Shown in pieces: positions 20,267 through 32,962 of a stretch of 64,000 bases of DNA (positions within the stretch are counted from its first letter, which is position 1; every line of letters starts with the position of its first letter). The position numbers were made by a program, and so were the translations under genes. The notes under the pieces were generated by a model that was not told the origin of the DNA, made no database searches, and worked only from the letters and a program-made list of their open reading frames with translations. The stretch is from Tubulanus polymorphus (taxonomy: Eukaryota > Nemertea > Palaeonemertea > Tubulaniformes > Tubulanidae): assembly GCF_964204645.1 (NCBI RefSeq), contig NC_134033.1, positions 1,106,631 to 1,170,630 on the forward strand, in the 5' to 3' direction.

Positions 20267-23200
20267 TCAGCCTCGACGTTTTTTCTTCTCCGAATGCGGT
20301 TGATTTAGTTGTTGGTAGCTGTCGAGTAGTTCTTGTTGCGTGCTGGCGAGGGCCGGGCAGTATCGGCTGTACTCCATCGTGTATTCGCCCTTACCCTGCG
20401 TCGTCGAACGCAAGTCTGTCGCGTAGCCGAACATTTCGTTCAGCGCCACCTAGCGTGTGAAAAATTACAAATAATTACTACTAGCGATGAATCTTGAAAG
20501 CAAGGTTCGGTGGTTTCAATTCTACCAAGGGGTCATTCATTTATAATGTAAGCATTAGGGGATGGGTCGATGCAATTGCGTACTGTAATGCTTAAAATGT
20601 TTACGAAACAATGGCCGATTTTGCGTACAGAGGGGGAGGGGGTTGAAAAATTTTATGCCCATGTAATAAATGAATGATCCCCAAGCATTAAGTCACCCTT
20701 AAAATTTGCAATCAAGGAACTGGGTTCAGTCTCATGAAAAAGTTTGAAATAAAATAAGATATTTGGTTAAGTTGTTACTGCGCTTAATATCTGTTGCCTC
20801 AACCAGATTGAACGTCAATATTCTATCAATGTTGACAATTGCTTTGACATACATTGAGCTTATGTGAAAGTTAGAAGATTACACGAAAATTAAGCTTAAA
20901 TGGTCTATACTTTTTTGAGGGATCAAAAGCCTTGCTAGTTCAGCAGCCAAGATGTCATACGCTTAACAATGAATGCAGCCCCTGCATATGAAGAACGCTG
21001 AAAACTAAGGCTTCGGACTAGAGGGTTGAGTTGGGCTCAACATGGTAAGGATAAGAGTAAGCTAATGAAATATATATAATAGGGTGTCGTTGGGTAAGAG
21101 TTTTGGCATCTGGTCTTGTCTGCCCAGGCGGTTAGGGCGCTGTGCCGGGAATACTACCGTTCAGCGCGCTGTAGTTGGATAACGGAGTTAGCGAAGTGAT
21201 CGCCCTCTATTGTCGTTACCTCGCAGTAAATGGTCGAGTAGCCCTCGTTGGACTCGGTGCCGGTGATTATCGCGTGACGTTTGTTCAGTCCGGCCATCGC
21301 CGTGCTCTGATACTCGGACGGCACGGTCACCTCGACGTTCATTATCGGCTCCAAAATCTGCCATAAACCCTCCGCGTACGCTGCCCACCGGAAAAATGAA
21401 AAACAATCTTATCATTTACGGGTTTCATAAAACAGTGAAACATTGTCGCAGTTATAATGATCATTATGTCCATGAATTATGCAAATGAAGACTTAAGCTT
21501 TCCGCATATTCATAAATCCCCTGAGTTTTTTTTAGTTTTCCCTGATTTTTTCATGTGATTACACAAAATACCCCGAGTCAATCAGAGAAATGTCTAGGAA
21601 ATGTCTGAAATATTTACTATTCATTCATTTCTCATTGAATCACGTATTGATAAAGGTCAAATTACATTATCCAAATTCCTTGAAGTTTTCCGAGTTTCCT
21701 AGTCTTCCTAGTTAGTGGCCACCCTTGACACTCAGTAAGTAGCATTACAATTTAAGTTAGGGATTCAAAAATAGAGCCGACTTCAGTGTATATGCAACTT
21801 ATCGTCTGACCCTCACAAAACCAAACAATTCTTTGCCCCAGTAACACTCCCCCTTCCATCTGCTTAGTATCTCACCTTGTTTAATAGCGCCTTCTGCTGC
21901 CAACTGGAAAGAGTAATCGGACGAATCCACCGCGTGATTAGCGCCATCTTTTAGCACGAATTTAATTCCAGAGACAATATGGCCGGTTAACGCACCTTTC
22001 TCGCAAGCCTGCCGGAAACCCTGGAAAATAGATATTCAAAATCTCAGGCAGTAATCAATGATTATGGAGCATTTGTCCTCTGTTCCGTCTGTCTGCTACT
22101 GGTGCCGTCTGCTACTTGATCCATCTGCTCCTGGGTCCGTCTGCTCCTCAATCCGTCTGTTCCTGGATCTATGTGTATAGCCATGACTCGCGTCCTAAGT
22201 CAGTCTTGAATATTGAGAATGATCTCTTTGCAAGATTAAGGCAATAGAATCTAAGATGGTCTTAAATCTTAAAATCTTAGCCATGACCATGCAAAAAATG
22301 ACCTCTGGTTCCGTCTGCCCTTTGACCCTGACCTTCTCATAAGACTCACCCGCTCGATTCCGGCCATGTATTGTTTCGGGATGTTCGTACCGGTCGTCAT
22401 GTCTACGAAAACCAGTTTAGTATTCTCTTCTGGCGGCAGAACCTACAAAACAAACGCAGCGTCGTATGTGAACAAAAATAGTTTGATTATTCGAAACTTC
22501 GATGGTTTGAATTTCGTAGAAATTATCATCACCTCAATTGTTCCGACGACTCGACCGAATTGACCTTGACCTCCGCTTTGTTTCTTGTGTTGATAATCGA
22601 ATCTAGAAAGAAGCAGACAAAATTATTTACTGTAACCGGAATGACTAAAATGTACTCCAATCATATTTCTTCAAATTTCCCTAATTCTTTTTTGTTTAAT
22701 TCCTAATTTTAAGTTAAATTCATTTTCCCACATCAGTTACATGAATTCAAAATTCCAAAATATTTCATGAATGCTTTTTTCAATTTCCGCAAATGGTAAT
22801 GGGTCCTTCATTTAAGTGATCAAAAACCATCATACTACAGAGTGATTGATAAAAGTGATTTTCAAGCAAACTTGCTGAAGAAAAATGCCCTCAGGCAATT
22901 GCCATTCCTGCCAGAACTATGCTAGCCTACATGAGGTAGAAAATGAATTTCACTAATATTTCTCGTATGAGAGGAATCGCCTGAAATGGGAAATTCCCAA
23001 GTTTTACCCGATTTTCGGATACAGTCCAAAACACGTTTTAGTTAAATCCGCACGACTGCCGAACTAAAATACTCACTCGAACGTCTGCACGAGCGTTTCT
23101 CTGAACGCTACTTTCGGTTTGCCGAGCACGCACTTCGCGTTGTATTCACGCTCGAGACGCTGCGCGTAGATATCGAGGTGTAATTCGCCCATCCCCGACA

Positions 23201-26200
23201 CGATCGTCTCCTTGCTCTCCGCGTCGAAAACCATCCGGAACGTCGGGTCCTCGCGCGTGAATCGATTGACGCCCTTCGAGAATTTGTCGAGATCTTTTTT
23301 GTCGACGGGTTTTATCGACATCGAAATCACCGGCTCCGGCACGAATATCGATTCCTAAACAGCAAGCAAGAAAATATTTTTATCAAAAACTATTTTCAAT
23401 CTTGATTTTATATTTATTTTCGAGCCCCCTAAATAGATTCATTTACCGGTAAGCTTAAATTCTATTCACTTTCAACCTGAAATCTGGTGGTTAAGATCTA
23501 ATTGAATCAAAACTTGACCATTTCAAGCTTAAATTCTATACACCTTTAACTTTCAATTCTCAAGCTTAAACTGATTAAGTTTTAATTGAATTAAAAACTT
23601 GACTGTTTAAAGCTTAAATTCTAGTCACTTATAACCTTAAATTCTCAAGCTTCAACGGTTAAGATTGAATTGAATTAAAACCTAATCAAAATATTAGGCT
23701 TATTATAGAAATTCTTTTTAGTTTAAAGCTTGAATTTTCAAGCTTTGTTTTGAGCTATTTTCACTTAAACCTTAAATTTGTTTCAGATTCCAGCGTAAGA
23801 TTCCCGAGCTATGTCGATATGTGATGCGATAATACAACGTACCATAGATAAATGAGTTGCCGTTTTCGAAGTAAAGGTGTCGCCACTTGCGCAATCGATA
23901 CCGAACAACGCGCAGATATCACCGGCGTAGACTGCGTTCACTTCCTGTAAAATCGCGGAGAAATATTTCAACGACAAATTTCACGCAAATCCACTGAGTT
24001 TTCCCTGATTTTCGGTGATTACACAAATCCCCCAATAGTGAATTCAAAAAATGTCCAGGGGCCAGTTGCACAGTCGTGACTTAAGTCCAAAAGTGGTCTT
24101 AAATCTTAAGACTGGTCTTAAGTTGTTCGATTAGCTATAGAACTGAGTTGGTCTTAAACTGGTCTTAAGTCTTAGCCATGACTATGCAACCGGCCCCTGG
24201 GTTTAAAATGTTGCTATTTATTCATTTTTCATTAAATAATGTACTGATTAAGAAACATGTGTCGAATCAATATCCAAATCCCCTAAGTTTTTGCTGATTC
24301 CCTGAGAGTGAATCAGAGAAATTCCTAGGTTTAAAATGTTACAATTGATTCATTTTCCATTTAATCACGTATTGATAAAGAAACATTATCCAAAATCATC
24401 CAGTCTTCCAGGTCAGTGGCGCCACCCTGATTGAATAGCGTTTGATATTATTTGAGGGAAGGTATTACCTCCATTTCGTCGGCGTGCATACGAGCCAGAC
24501 GCGATATCTTCACTCGTTTGTGCGTTCTCGTGTTGTAGATGTAGTCGCCACGTTTCATGCAGCCCTGATAGATTCTCATGTACGTCAACTGTCCGAAACG
24601 TCCGGCCTGAAATTTGAAACATTCGACTTTTTAGAACGGTTTCTAGAAATGTGTTTATTCAACAGAACTGTTTCTAGAGGCGTGAAATATGTGTTTATTC
24701 AACTGTACCGATTCAGGCGTAGTCTACTGTGCAACTATAAACTAGACAAAAATTTCTAATTCTCTATTTCTCAAAAATTGAAGGAATTTAAAATTAGTTT
24801 TGGACATTTTGCTCAAATCAAAGGAGTTTGAAACAACTTTAAAACATTTTCCAGTTTTGAAGGAGTTTTTGAGGAATCAGGGAGTTGTAGGGACCCTTGA
24901 TGTGTTTAACTATTCACCTCTAGTTTGAACGCCAGTGAAACGAATGGATTCGAATCATCGCGAGCTGGATTCATCACTAGTTTCACCGATTCATCGCTGA
25001 AAAACAATCATATTCGAATCATCAATTTTGTCTACTCTAAAAACCCTTTTGTCTACACTTAGAACCCTTTCATCTGCTCTTAGAACTCTTCCAAAGCCCT
25101 TAGAACCCTTCCATCTGCTCCTAGAACCCTTCCGTCTGCTCTTAGAACCCTTCCATCTGCTCCTAGAACCCTTCCGTCTGCTCTTAGACCCCTGTGTGCT
25201 CTTAAAACCCTTCTAGAACCCTAAATAAAATTATTTTCTATTGATACACAAAAGCAGACTGTCTCAAGATGTTTTGGATTGGGGGGGGGGGGTGGGGGTG
25301 GGTGGGGTGGTGAATTCAACGCTGTTTTGAGTAAACAGAGATAAATAAAGTGAACTGACCCCGTTTCGTCGAGAGCGATATTCTCAACCTCCGATGGATT
25401 CGGTAAGTAGGATATAACGCCGTCCAGTAGAGGTTGGACGCCTTTATTCTTCAGCGCCGTTCCGACCATCACCGGCGTGAACGTTCGCTGGATACAAGAT
25501 CGACGAATTGCAGCCTAAAAATAAAATTGACGATTCATCAGAAATAAACTCGATTCTCCTAAAAATTCCCACTATCACGTCACGCATCTGCTTTCCACCA
25601 TTCAGAAAAGATAGCACCCTATGACATCATTTAATTGCTTACACTTAAGTCATTTGATCAAAAGACATTTTCCAGAAAAAATGGCTGCCTACATAAATCC
25701 TCCTATGACATCATCATACTGCTCACACGAAGAAGATGGAAAAGAATATGGCTGCTTCAATTTATCCCCCCAAAAAATCATGATATTACAAGGCCCCTTC
25801 CAGAATTTCTCATGATTTGATGATGTCATAGGGGGATTTACCAGAATTTCTTATGATTTGATGATGTCATAGGGGGATTTACGTAGGCTGCCATTACTTG
25901 AGAGTAGTTTTTTGTACCTGTAATTCGTCGACGCTCGGTTCTCGTTCTTCAAGGAAAACTTCACCGATTTTCTCATCGACGTTCGCGACGCATTCTTAGA
26001 AATAGAAATAAAATATTTCAAAATCAATTCAGGCGGAGCAAGAGCCCTATAGATCAGTCATTCGTGGATATAAGACGTTTTCAAGGAGTTTCAGACATAA
26101 TCTTACCGATTAATTCTTGTCGACGTTGTTCGGCGATCTCGACCATATCGCTAGGAATCTCCTTCTCCGTAACTGTTACACTATACGGGAAGAAAAAACT

Positions 26201-28882
26201 AGATAGATTAGAACCAGACAAAATACAGACTTAGTTCCATATTTTTCAGTTAAGGACCTGGAGAATTGAAATTTCATTTCTCATGTTTTGACTCTCAGGG
26301 AATCTCGGTGACACAAGGGTCTTTCAACCCTCACTTGTCAAACATTGGTCCTGACACAAACTCAAACCCAGAGAACTATGAAACTAGGTCCTGGTTCTAA
26401 CTCAAACCCAGAACTGTGAAACTTGGTCCAGACTCAAACTCAAACCCAGAACTGTACAACTAAATCCAGACTCATACTCAAACCCAGAACTGTGAAACTG
26501 GGTCCCGACTCAAACCTAGAACTGTGAAACTTGGTCCAGACTCAAACTCAAACCCAGAACTGTACAACTGAATCCAGACTCATACTCAAACCCAGAACTG
26601 TACAACTGAATCCAGACTCATACTCAAACCCAGAACTGTGAAACTTGGTCCAGACTCAAACTCAAACCCAGAACTGTACAACTGAATCCAGACTCATACT
26701 CAAACCCAGAACTGTACAACTGAATCCAGACTCATACTCAAACCCAGAACTGTGAAACTTGGTCCAGACTCAAACTCAAACCCAGAACTGTACAACTGAA
26801 TCCAGACTCAAACTCAAACCCAGAACTGTACAACTGAATCCAGACTCATACTCAAACCCAGAACTGTGAAACTGGGTCCCGACTCAAACCTAGAACTGTT
26901 AAACATACCCGCTTTGATCCTCAAAGTAAAGAGCTTTCTGTTTGATGAGGTCAACTATTCCTTTACAGTCGCTTTCTAAACCGATTGGAATATTCAAATA
27001 CGCCGCGTTGTGATACAGCTTCGATCTATCAGAACAAATTAGAAATATTACAGTTTTAGTCATTATTCAGTGGCAAGCAAGGATCCACCAGGTGTCACTA
27101 GTGTACAGTAGGACATCTACTGCTCCGGCTATTGAGGATTGTGGTGAGCATCCACTAGATGTCACTAGTGTGCAATAGGACATCAAATATCGCGACAATA
27201 AAGGATTCCACTTGTGGCAAGTGAGGATCCACCAGGTGTCGCTAGTGTGCAGTAGGATATCAACTACTGCGGTAATAGAGGATTCCGCTAGTGACAAGTG
27301 AGTATCCACTAGGTGTCGCTAGTGTGTAGTAGGACATCATACCTGAGATGATTGAGAACACGGTCGGGATTTGAACCCATGCGATCGAGTTTATTGATGA
27401 ACGCGATGCACGGCACGTTGTAGCGTTTCATCTGTCGATTTACGGTAAACGTCTGACTCTGAACGCCGCCGACCGCGCACAGCACGAGCACAGCGCCATC
27501 TAGCACGCGTAGAGCGCGTTCGACTTCGACGGTGAAATCGACGTGCCCGGGCGTGTCGATGATGTTGATATTCGTTCCCTTCCACTCGCTGTAGGTGGCC
27601 GCGGACTGGATCGTGATTCCGCGCTGACGCTCCAATTCCATAAAGTCCATCTTCGCGCCTTGTCCGTCTTTTCCCTTTACCTGAAATTAATTGTAACATT
27701 TTCGAAGTCGATGAACAAATTTAGGCGAAGTTCATTCTGTCCTACAACAAACATTTCTAATCGCCTATTTCTCAATATTGAAGCAGTTTTTAAGGAGTTT
27801 TGGGCATTTTGCTCAAATTAAAGAAGCGCCTTTCAGCACGTTTCAAACACATTTAAAAATAATTTTTCATTTAGGAGATTTTAAAATATCTAGGGTTAAG
27901 TTTTAAGAAAAAGTTTACTTTTATGTTTTCAATGAGGACAACAATTCAAACTTAACCATCTTAAGCTTAAACATTTTCATGAAACCGAGCCCTAGGCCCG
28001 GTTATACAGACTGGTATTACCTTTAAACCACGGGCTCACTCAATTGTTAATGAATTAAGTTAGCCCATAGGTTAAAGTTAATACTAGTCCATAAAACCGG
28101 GCCCAGAAGTCGTAGGGCCCCGCAACGGTTCTTATGAGAGATTAAAAAAGATTCTGAAAAGATTGAATTACTTCGTGCATTTCAGCGAGTCGTCCAGTGT
28201 AAAATAATATCCGTTCGGTCAGCGTGGTTTTACCGGAGTCGATGTGCGCCGAAATTCCGATATTGCGAATCTTTTCAACTTCCACCTGCGAAAATACCAT
28301 CAATATGCGTAAATTAAGGATAAGAATTTCAGCTTGAAAATACGAAAATAAGGTGGGGAAATTACGAACTTACTATTTTGGAATCTTTGCCAGCGATAAC
28401 ACTATAATAGGCAGCGGCATACTGATAATATATCTAACAAATATATTTTTAAAAATGGAACAATTATTAAATTTCAAGTTATGAGAAGATATTTAGGGTT
28501 TAAAGTTAAAAGGTTTTTCAGAGGAAAATGTTTAATGTTTAATTGAATTACATCAAAGAAAATTTGGCCGTTCAATTTGGAAGTTAAAATTTTTCGTGAA
28601 ATTCTATACTCTGAGTCTGAAACTGATGAAGTAGATTTTTGATAATGAAAATCATCCATTAAATAAAATTTAAAAAAGGCAAACACTGATAAACTATATC
28701 TAATAAACGTATATTACGTAAAATCAGCATGGAAACTTGGGCAATAAAATTTAATTGATTGTGGAGCCGGTGTAAATCGAACGGGTTTCTAGCGCGGTTT
28801 TAACCTGTTTTTGAGGTCTACAGACGTTGACGGCCACGAGTCGACTCAATCTGATCGTGTTCAACAATCGAGTCATCAACAT
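20267..28882 (-). CDS. GFM1: Mitochondrial elongation factor G1 (translocase GTPase)
   Basis: Seventeen exons (complement): 28882-28805, 28433-28374, 28285-28172, 27680-27343, 27025-26909, 26180-26107, 25994-25918, 25514-25360, 24996-24918, 24606-24469, 23944-23843, 23354-23077, 22602-22533, 22442-22350, 22020-21876, 21380-21220, 20449-20267. They join in phase with no stop to 753 aa, close to the 751 aa of human GFM1. The protein is the mitochondrial GTPase that moves tRNAs and mRNA on the ribosome. An Arg-rich start ([15 protein letters not shown]) suits a transit peptide. G domain: AHIDSGKT (about 59-66), RGITI (104-108), DTPGH (126-130), NKLD (180-183). Domain II has [20 protein letters not shown]; domains III-V include [37 protein letters not shown] and the end [14 protein letters not shown]. 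The MEYSRY tail and transit peptide separate it from GFM2. All junctions are GT-AG. Its introns hold several MITEs and minisatellites. Confidence 0.95.
20529..20682. mobile_element. MITE in GFM1 intron 16
   Basis: GGGGTCATTCATTTATAA at the left end is mirrored by TAATAAATGAATGATCCCC at the right end. The interior keeps inverted traces (AATGTAAGCATTA). This is a classic short terminal-inverted-repeat element without coding capacity. Confidence 0.75.
23450..23765. repeat. Degenerate ~95-bp tandem repeat in GFM1 intron 11
   Basis: Three to four diverged units carry AAGCTTAAATTCTA, CTCAAGCTTAAAC and TTGAATTAAAAACTTGAC. All are AT-rich and non-coding. Confidence 0.6.
24057..24200. mobile_element. 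Solo 144-bp hairpin MITE, parent of the 47-bp arrays
   Basis: GGGGCCAGTTGCACAGTCGT at the left is mirrored by ATGACTATGCAACCGGCCCC at the right. The centre has GACTGGTCTTAAGTTGTTCG ... GCTATAGAACTGAGT, one copy of the unit that is tandemly amplified at 35090, 39296, 40076, 44325 and 56195. A second solo copy is at 56845-56990, and a decayed one near 22180-22290. Confidence 0.8.
25040..25215. repeat. 21-bp tandem repeat in GFM1 intron 8
   Basis: About eight units of TCTTAGAACCCTTCCGTCTGC with few mismatches. Because 21 is a multiple of three, the array creates a spurious repeated peptide in one frame; it is intronic. Confidence 0.85.
25576..25890. repeat. ATGACATCATC-family repeats in both orientations, GFM1 intron 7
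   Basis: The unit AAATCCYCCTATGACATCAT occurs in plus orientation (about 25615-25720) and in reverse (GATGATGTCATAGGGGGATT) at 25818-25885, so this copy can fold back. The same unit forms arrays in U2SURP introns. Confidence 0.8.
26330..26890. repeat. ~38-bp minisatellite in GFM1 intron 5
   Basis: About 15 units of CTCAAACCCAGAACTGTGAA followed by ACTTGGTCCAGA or its ACAACTGAATCCAGA variant. There is higher-order alternation of the two variants. It ends about 20 bases from the exon 5 donor at 26908. The core is related to the GTGGAACTGGGTCCAG family. Confidence 0.9.
27061..27342. repeat. ~85-bp minisatellite abutting the GFM1 exon 4 donor
   Basis: Three units contain CCACCAGGTGTC, CTAGTGTGCAGTAGGACATC and GGATTCCACTTGTGGCAAG. 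The last unit runs directly into the exon 4 splice donor at 27342. The same family is at 3535 and 43580. Confidence 0.85.
28009..28115. mobile_element. ~105-bp hairpin MITE in GFM1 intron 3
   Basis: GGCCCGGTTATACAGACTGG pairs with CTAGTCCATAAAACCGGGCC at the other end, with ATTACCTTTAA / TTAAAGTTAAT also paired. Similar ends (GGACCCGGTTTCATAGACTG) occur at 9036 in the LHFPL intron. Confidence 0.75.
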
Positions 28883-30185
28883 TTTCGCCGATTTCGGTTT
28901 AAATCGCGAGAAATTCGTGAAGAAATCCGAAGCTTGTCGTAAATTCTAGAGCTTCGTGTCGACTTGCCAAGCGCGACGGGTTCCGAGCCGGCGCTGTACG
29001 ACATTTACCAAAACTCGGTGATGAAACATTGAAACAATTTAAGAATAATCTATCAAATTTAAGTAATATTTATAAAATATCACCCAAGTTTGAAAAGAAT
29101 GGAATATTTCATATAATAGTTTTATTTTCGAAATTCTGTCTTTGTTTGGGTATGAATTGTTATTTTAAGATGTTGCGTTTCATCTTATTAGTTTTAAATA
29201 TATAGGTAAGCTAAGCCTCCCGCGCTCTGGCTCGCTCATCGTCGAGAATTTTAACTTCCTGTTTCGAGCGCCCTCTGCCGTGGTGACGACTAACTAGAAG
29301 TGATTAAGCCGAAAAAGTGCGCTCCAGAATACACCCAACTGACATTTCTAATTACCTAAACCAATTAAAACCACACAAAGTAATTAAGGCTAATTATAGC
29401 CACAAATTAAATTCTTGAATTTATTTAATTGATGTGAGGGATAAGAATTTAAGATCGCGTATAAGTCCGCGCGTAGTCCCAGCCCTGTGTGGGTAAATCG
29501 GTCTGAAATATGGATGTGAGATTTTAGGGTCTAAAATAACGATTTTCGACCCCCTGGAGCCCTAGACGAGCTTCCAAACCTAACTGGAAATAAAATCATT
29601 TCATTTTCTGTTGTTGGTGAGTTGAAATTTTTGTCTGAACCAATTTTTCTTTTCAGGATCGGTCTCAAAAACGTCTAAACATCGACAGACATCTCGGGCT
29701 GGGCCGGGTTTATCGGGGTACACCCGTCTCTTAGTCAATTAATCATTTTATAGAATATTCTAATAAAGAATTGGCCCGCTTATAATTCGACCCTGTGGTA
29801 CTGCTGCCCCTCCTCACACAGTCCCACACTAGACAAGAGAGAGAGAGGTCTAGACTACAGCAGAGACGAACACAATTGTCTTGACAACATCAATACACCC
29901 ACGTCTCACTGACATTTGTGACATTGAGTTGACAGTTTGGTCTGGGGTAGGGTCCCCCCTTCTGACGTTGGGGAAGGGTCCCTCCCTTCTGACGTTGACT
30001 CAGAGTCAGGAGTCGACTTCAGGACAAAAATTGAATTGAAGAATGAGATCAGGTGTGATGCTAGCCTCAACCTCGCGCTAGTAGGCCTATCTCTGATGAA
30101 AGGATTGTTGTGTGATTAATACAGTCTTAAAGGTTCTAGTTGAACCACCTTCTAAGAAACAACAGTTGCGTGGTTAAGAAAACTA
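28883..30185. other. Upstream region of GFM1, no further gene seen
   Basis: This should contain the GFM1 promoter and 5' UTR (28883-29300 is locally GC-richer, with ACTTCCTG near 29251). No coding exon with splice support is visible. The rest is AT-rich intergenic DNA. Confidence 0.4.
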
Positions 30186-30189
30186 ATTT

Positions 30190-30840
30190 GGTACCAGACA
30201 TTCAGGTGTTAACTGGTTATGCTCAGACCAGACTGTTCAGTGGTTTAGGTGGATAAACTTTATCCACACAGTTCACTGGTTTAAGTGGATAAACTGTGTC
30301 CACATTGTTCAGTTGTTAAGGTGGATAAACTGTGTCCACATGTCACAGTTCACTGGTTTAAGTGGAGAAACTGGTCCACATCAATGGTTCAGTAGGTGAG
30401 GTGGATTAACTGTGTCCACACGGTTCAGTGGTTTAGGTGGATATACTGTGTCCACACGTCACAGTTCACTGGTTTAAGTGGATAAACTGTGTCCAATGGT
30501 TCAGTAGTTGAGGTGGATAAACTGTGTCCACACGGTTCAGTGGTTTAGGTGGATAAACTGTATCCACATGGTTCACTGGTTTAAGTGGATAAACCGTGTC
30601 CTCATGTAGTTAAGGTGGATAAACTGTATCCACACATCACAGTTCAGTGTTTTAGGTGGATAAACTGTGTCCACACATCACAGTTCAGTGGTTTAGGTGG
30701 ATAACCTGTGTCCTCACATCACAGTTCAGTGGTTTAGGTGGATAAACTGTATCCACACATCACAGTTCAATGGTTTAGGTGGATAAACTGTGTCCACACG
30801 GTTCAGTGGTTGTTTAGGTGGATAACTATATCCAGATGGT
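30190..30840. repeat. ~41-bp minisatellite (GGTGGATAAACTGTGTCCAC)
   Basis: About 16 units of TTTAGGTGGATAAACTGTGT followed by CCACA and a variable CATCACAGTTCAGTGG or CGGTTCAGTGG spacer. TGGATAAACTGTGTCCA is itself an imperfect palindrome, so each unit can form a small stem. Confidence 0.9.
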
Positions 30841-31212
30841 ATAGTAGTAATGTAGTTGGTACTGATGATGTAGTGAGTACTGTAGTACTGGTGTCTAGAG
30901 AACCGATGAGGCGTTCAGTCTCTGAGTTATTTACCCGATAAACAAGCATTCATTCATTCGTACTATTACTGCGTTCAACCATTGCGCACAAATTGTTTTC
31001 ATCAATCTCAAATTTCACTCTTCTCTCTCTCGCCTCCGTTTTAGTTCCGTGAGCTACGTCTCGAATGCCCGGAATTTACCGGGAAATAATTGTTTTATTT
31101 ACTTGCTGCTACGTTTTGATGTTATTGGAAATTCTGGGATAAGTTACTGGTTGAAGGAAGGAGGGAATATATGCCGGTGGTATAAAGCATTTATTAATAC
31201 AGGTATCAACCT

Positions 31213-31370
31213 GAAACCTGCGCATCTGCTCTAAGTGTGAAGTGTGGACGATCAGTTTTTGAAAGTGTGTTGATAAAATGTCTAATGTCTGGTGTTTGTA
31301 GTTCATTTTCAATTAAAGATGTCTCAGATGAAGCACTGAACACATGTGAAGTGTGGACGATCAGTTAAGT
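31213..31370. repeat. 1.4 copies of the 109-bp repeat, reverse orientation
   Basis: TGAAGTGTGGACGATCAG occurs at about 31239 and 31348, and the body between them is the reverse complement of the 109-bp unit arrayed at 41607-42030 in the NCK intron. Confidence 0.75.
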
Positions 31371-31879
31371 TTCGATGATCTAACCCTTACCCGGTGGTCG
31401 TCTGCCAGTGCGTCTGCTCGCCCGTTGACCCCGTGTCATCTGCTGCCAAAACTACGGTCTCACGACCCCCAAGATCGCCGTGGCAACCGTATACAATAGT
31501 TCCATTGTCGCGAAGATGATGTTTTCACAGCATTTTCAACAAAAGACGATCTTAGAATTGTTATCGGTTGAAATAGGTGCTTGTTGTGTTGTTATCGCGA
31601 GACCTGTTCCAACCTGACCCCGGCGTTCAATTCACAATCCGTCCGTCATCATCGTCACTAAGACGTTTAATGAGATATATTCTAATAGCTCCGGGCGACC
31701 CACCCACAACCGATGAAACGACATCTCTCTCATCTAGTTCACATAGGTCTTTTACGATTTCCGGGATGTCGCGGTTTTGTTCCCATGGTATTTACAACAC
31801 ATCCTGAGTTTAAGTTCATCTCATTGTCAAGAATTGATGAATTTTTTTTGCGATCGCCCGGAGGCTTGATTTGACATTG

Positions 31880-32590
31880 AGAATTTTCTTGGATTTAGGG
31901 CCGTACAGAATATTTAGTTAGAGTGATAATCTGATTCTTCCCTCTGCACTCAGAAGAGAGGGTTGTTAGGTCTACTCGAATATTGGTGAATTATTTTTGG
32001 GGGATTTTGAGTTGTTCATTAATGGCTAGAGTCTGTTTACAGGGTTCGATCTAAGGAATGAAAGCCACTTGTCCGGGGGCAAGCATATCTGAAATTTCGC
32101 TTGCCCCCTCCAAAAGCTACTTGCCCTACACAAGCAGTCCGATTGGTGGCACTATCATCCGTTGTATCGAGTGGGAAAAAAGCTTTGTGACATAAAATTG
32201 CACTAGCCCAGGGGACAAGTGATAATGATAACCTACTTGACCTGATGAGAACATACTTGTCCCGGGCAATCGGACAAGTGCTTAGATAGGACCCTGGTTT
32301 AGAAAGTGTAATGATTTGAGTTTACCCCACCGCTCTGCTCTCTGAGGGGTTTATTAGGGTGGTGTTGCGTAGACACTGACTGACTGACTGCTCGTACAGT
32401 GTTTCATTAGTTAGTGACTCATGAGTTTCCGTGTCAGAGAACTGATATCTAGATCAAGGCTTGTATCGTCGGTCCAGATTTGAGATGCAGTGAAAACTGC
32501 CTGGTCATCTTGGAGACAGTCACATTATCTCGGTCATCCAGACTTGGCACAGAATATCATTCTGGTTTTCCAGTCTGGGTATAGAGTACT
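31880..32590. mobile_element. GACAAGTG-type MITE (copy 1) and surrounding intergenic DNA
   Basis: The element spans about 32040-32295, from GGGTTCGATCTAAGGAATG to GGACAAGTGCTTAGATAGGA. It contains inverted CACTTGTCC / GGACAAGTG words. A second copy lies in reverse at 36277-36510. No gene is seen in the flanks. Confidence 0.65.
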
Positions 32591-32593
32591 AAA

Positions 32594-32726
32594 CCAGGGC
32601 CCAGTTGTTGAAAAGTTAGAGTTAACCAGTGGATAGTTGACAGAGTGAAAATTGAAAAGTTCATTGCCACTATGGTATTTATCCACTGGTTATCTCTAAC
32701 CAACATTTCAATAACTGTCACCCCTG
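32594..32726. mobile_element. Hairpin MITE
   Basis: GGGCCCAGTTGTTGAAAAGT at the left pairs with the reverse complement of the right end (CATTTCAATAACTGTCACCCC). AACCAGTGGATA pairs with TATCCACTGGTT inside. Non-coding. Confidence 0.75.
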
Positions 32727-32962
32727 GTCGTCCCGATAGGACACTTAGCGCTGCTCTGCTATTTTCCCAACTGGAATGAATCAGAATCTGATTAGATATG
32801 TATGTTAAATGCCTTTCTGATATCATTATAAATATATACAGGGTTCACGATAAAACTCCCCGAATTACTGACTTGTATGCAATCAGTTATGATTTATAAC
32901 TCATTGAGTTCGTCTATCTATATTCATGTACAGCTAACCCCTATTGTTTCTTATCATCGAAT

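Noticed and set aside
27360-27380. GGGATTTGAACCCATGCG, a reverse B-box-like motif
   Set aside because: It lies in GFM1 exon 4 coding sequence (RMGSNPDRV).
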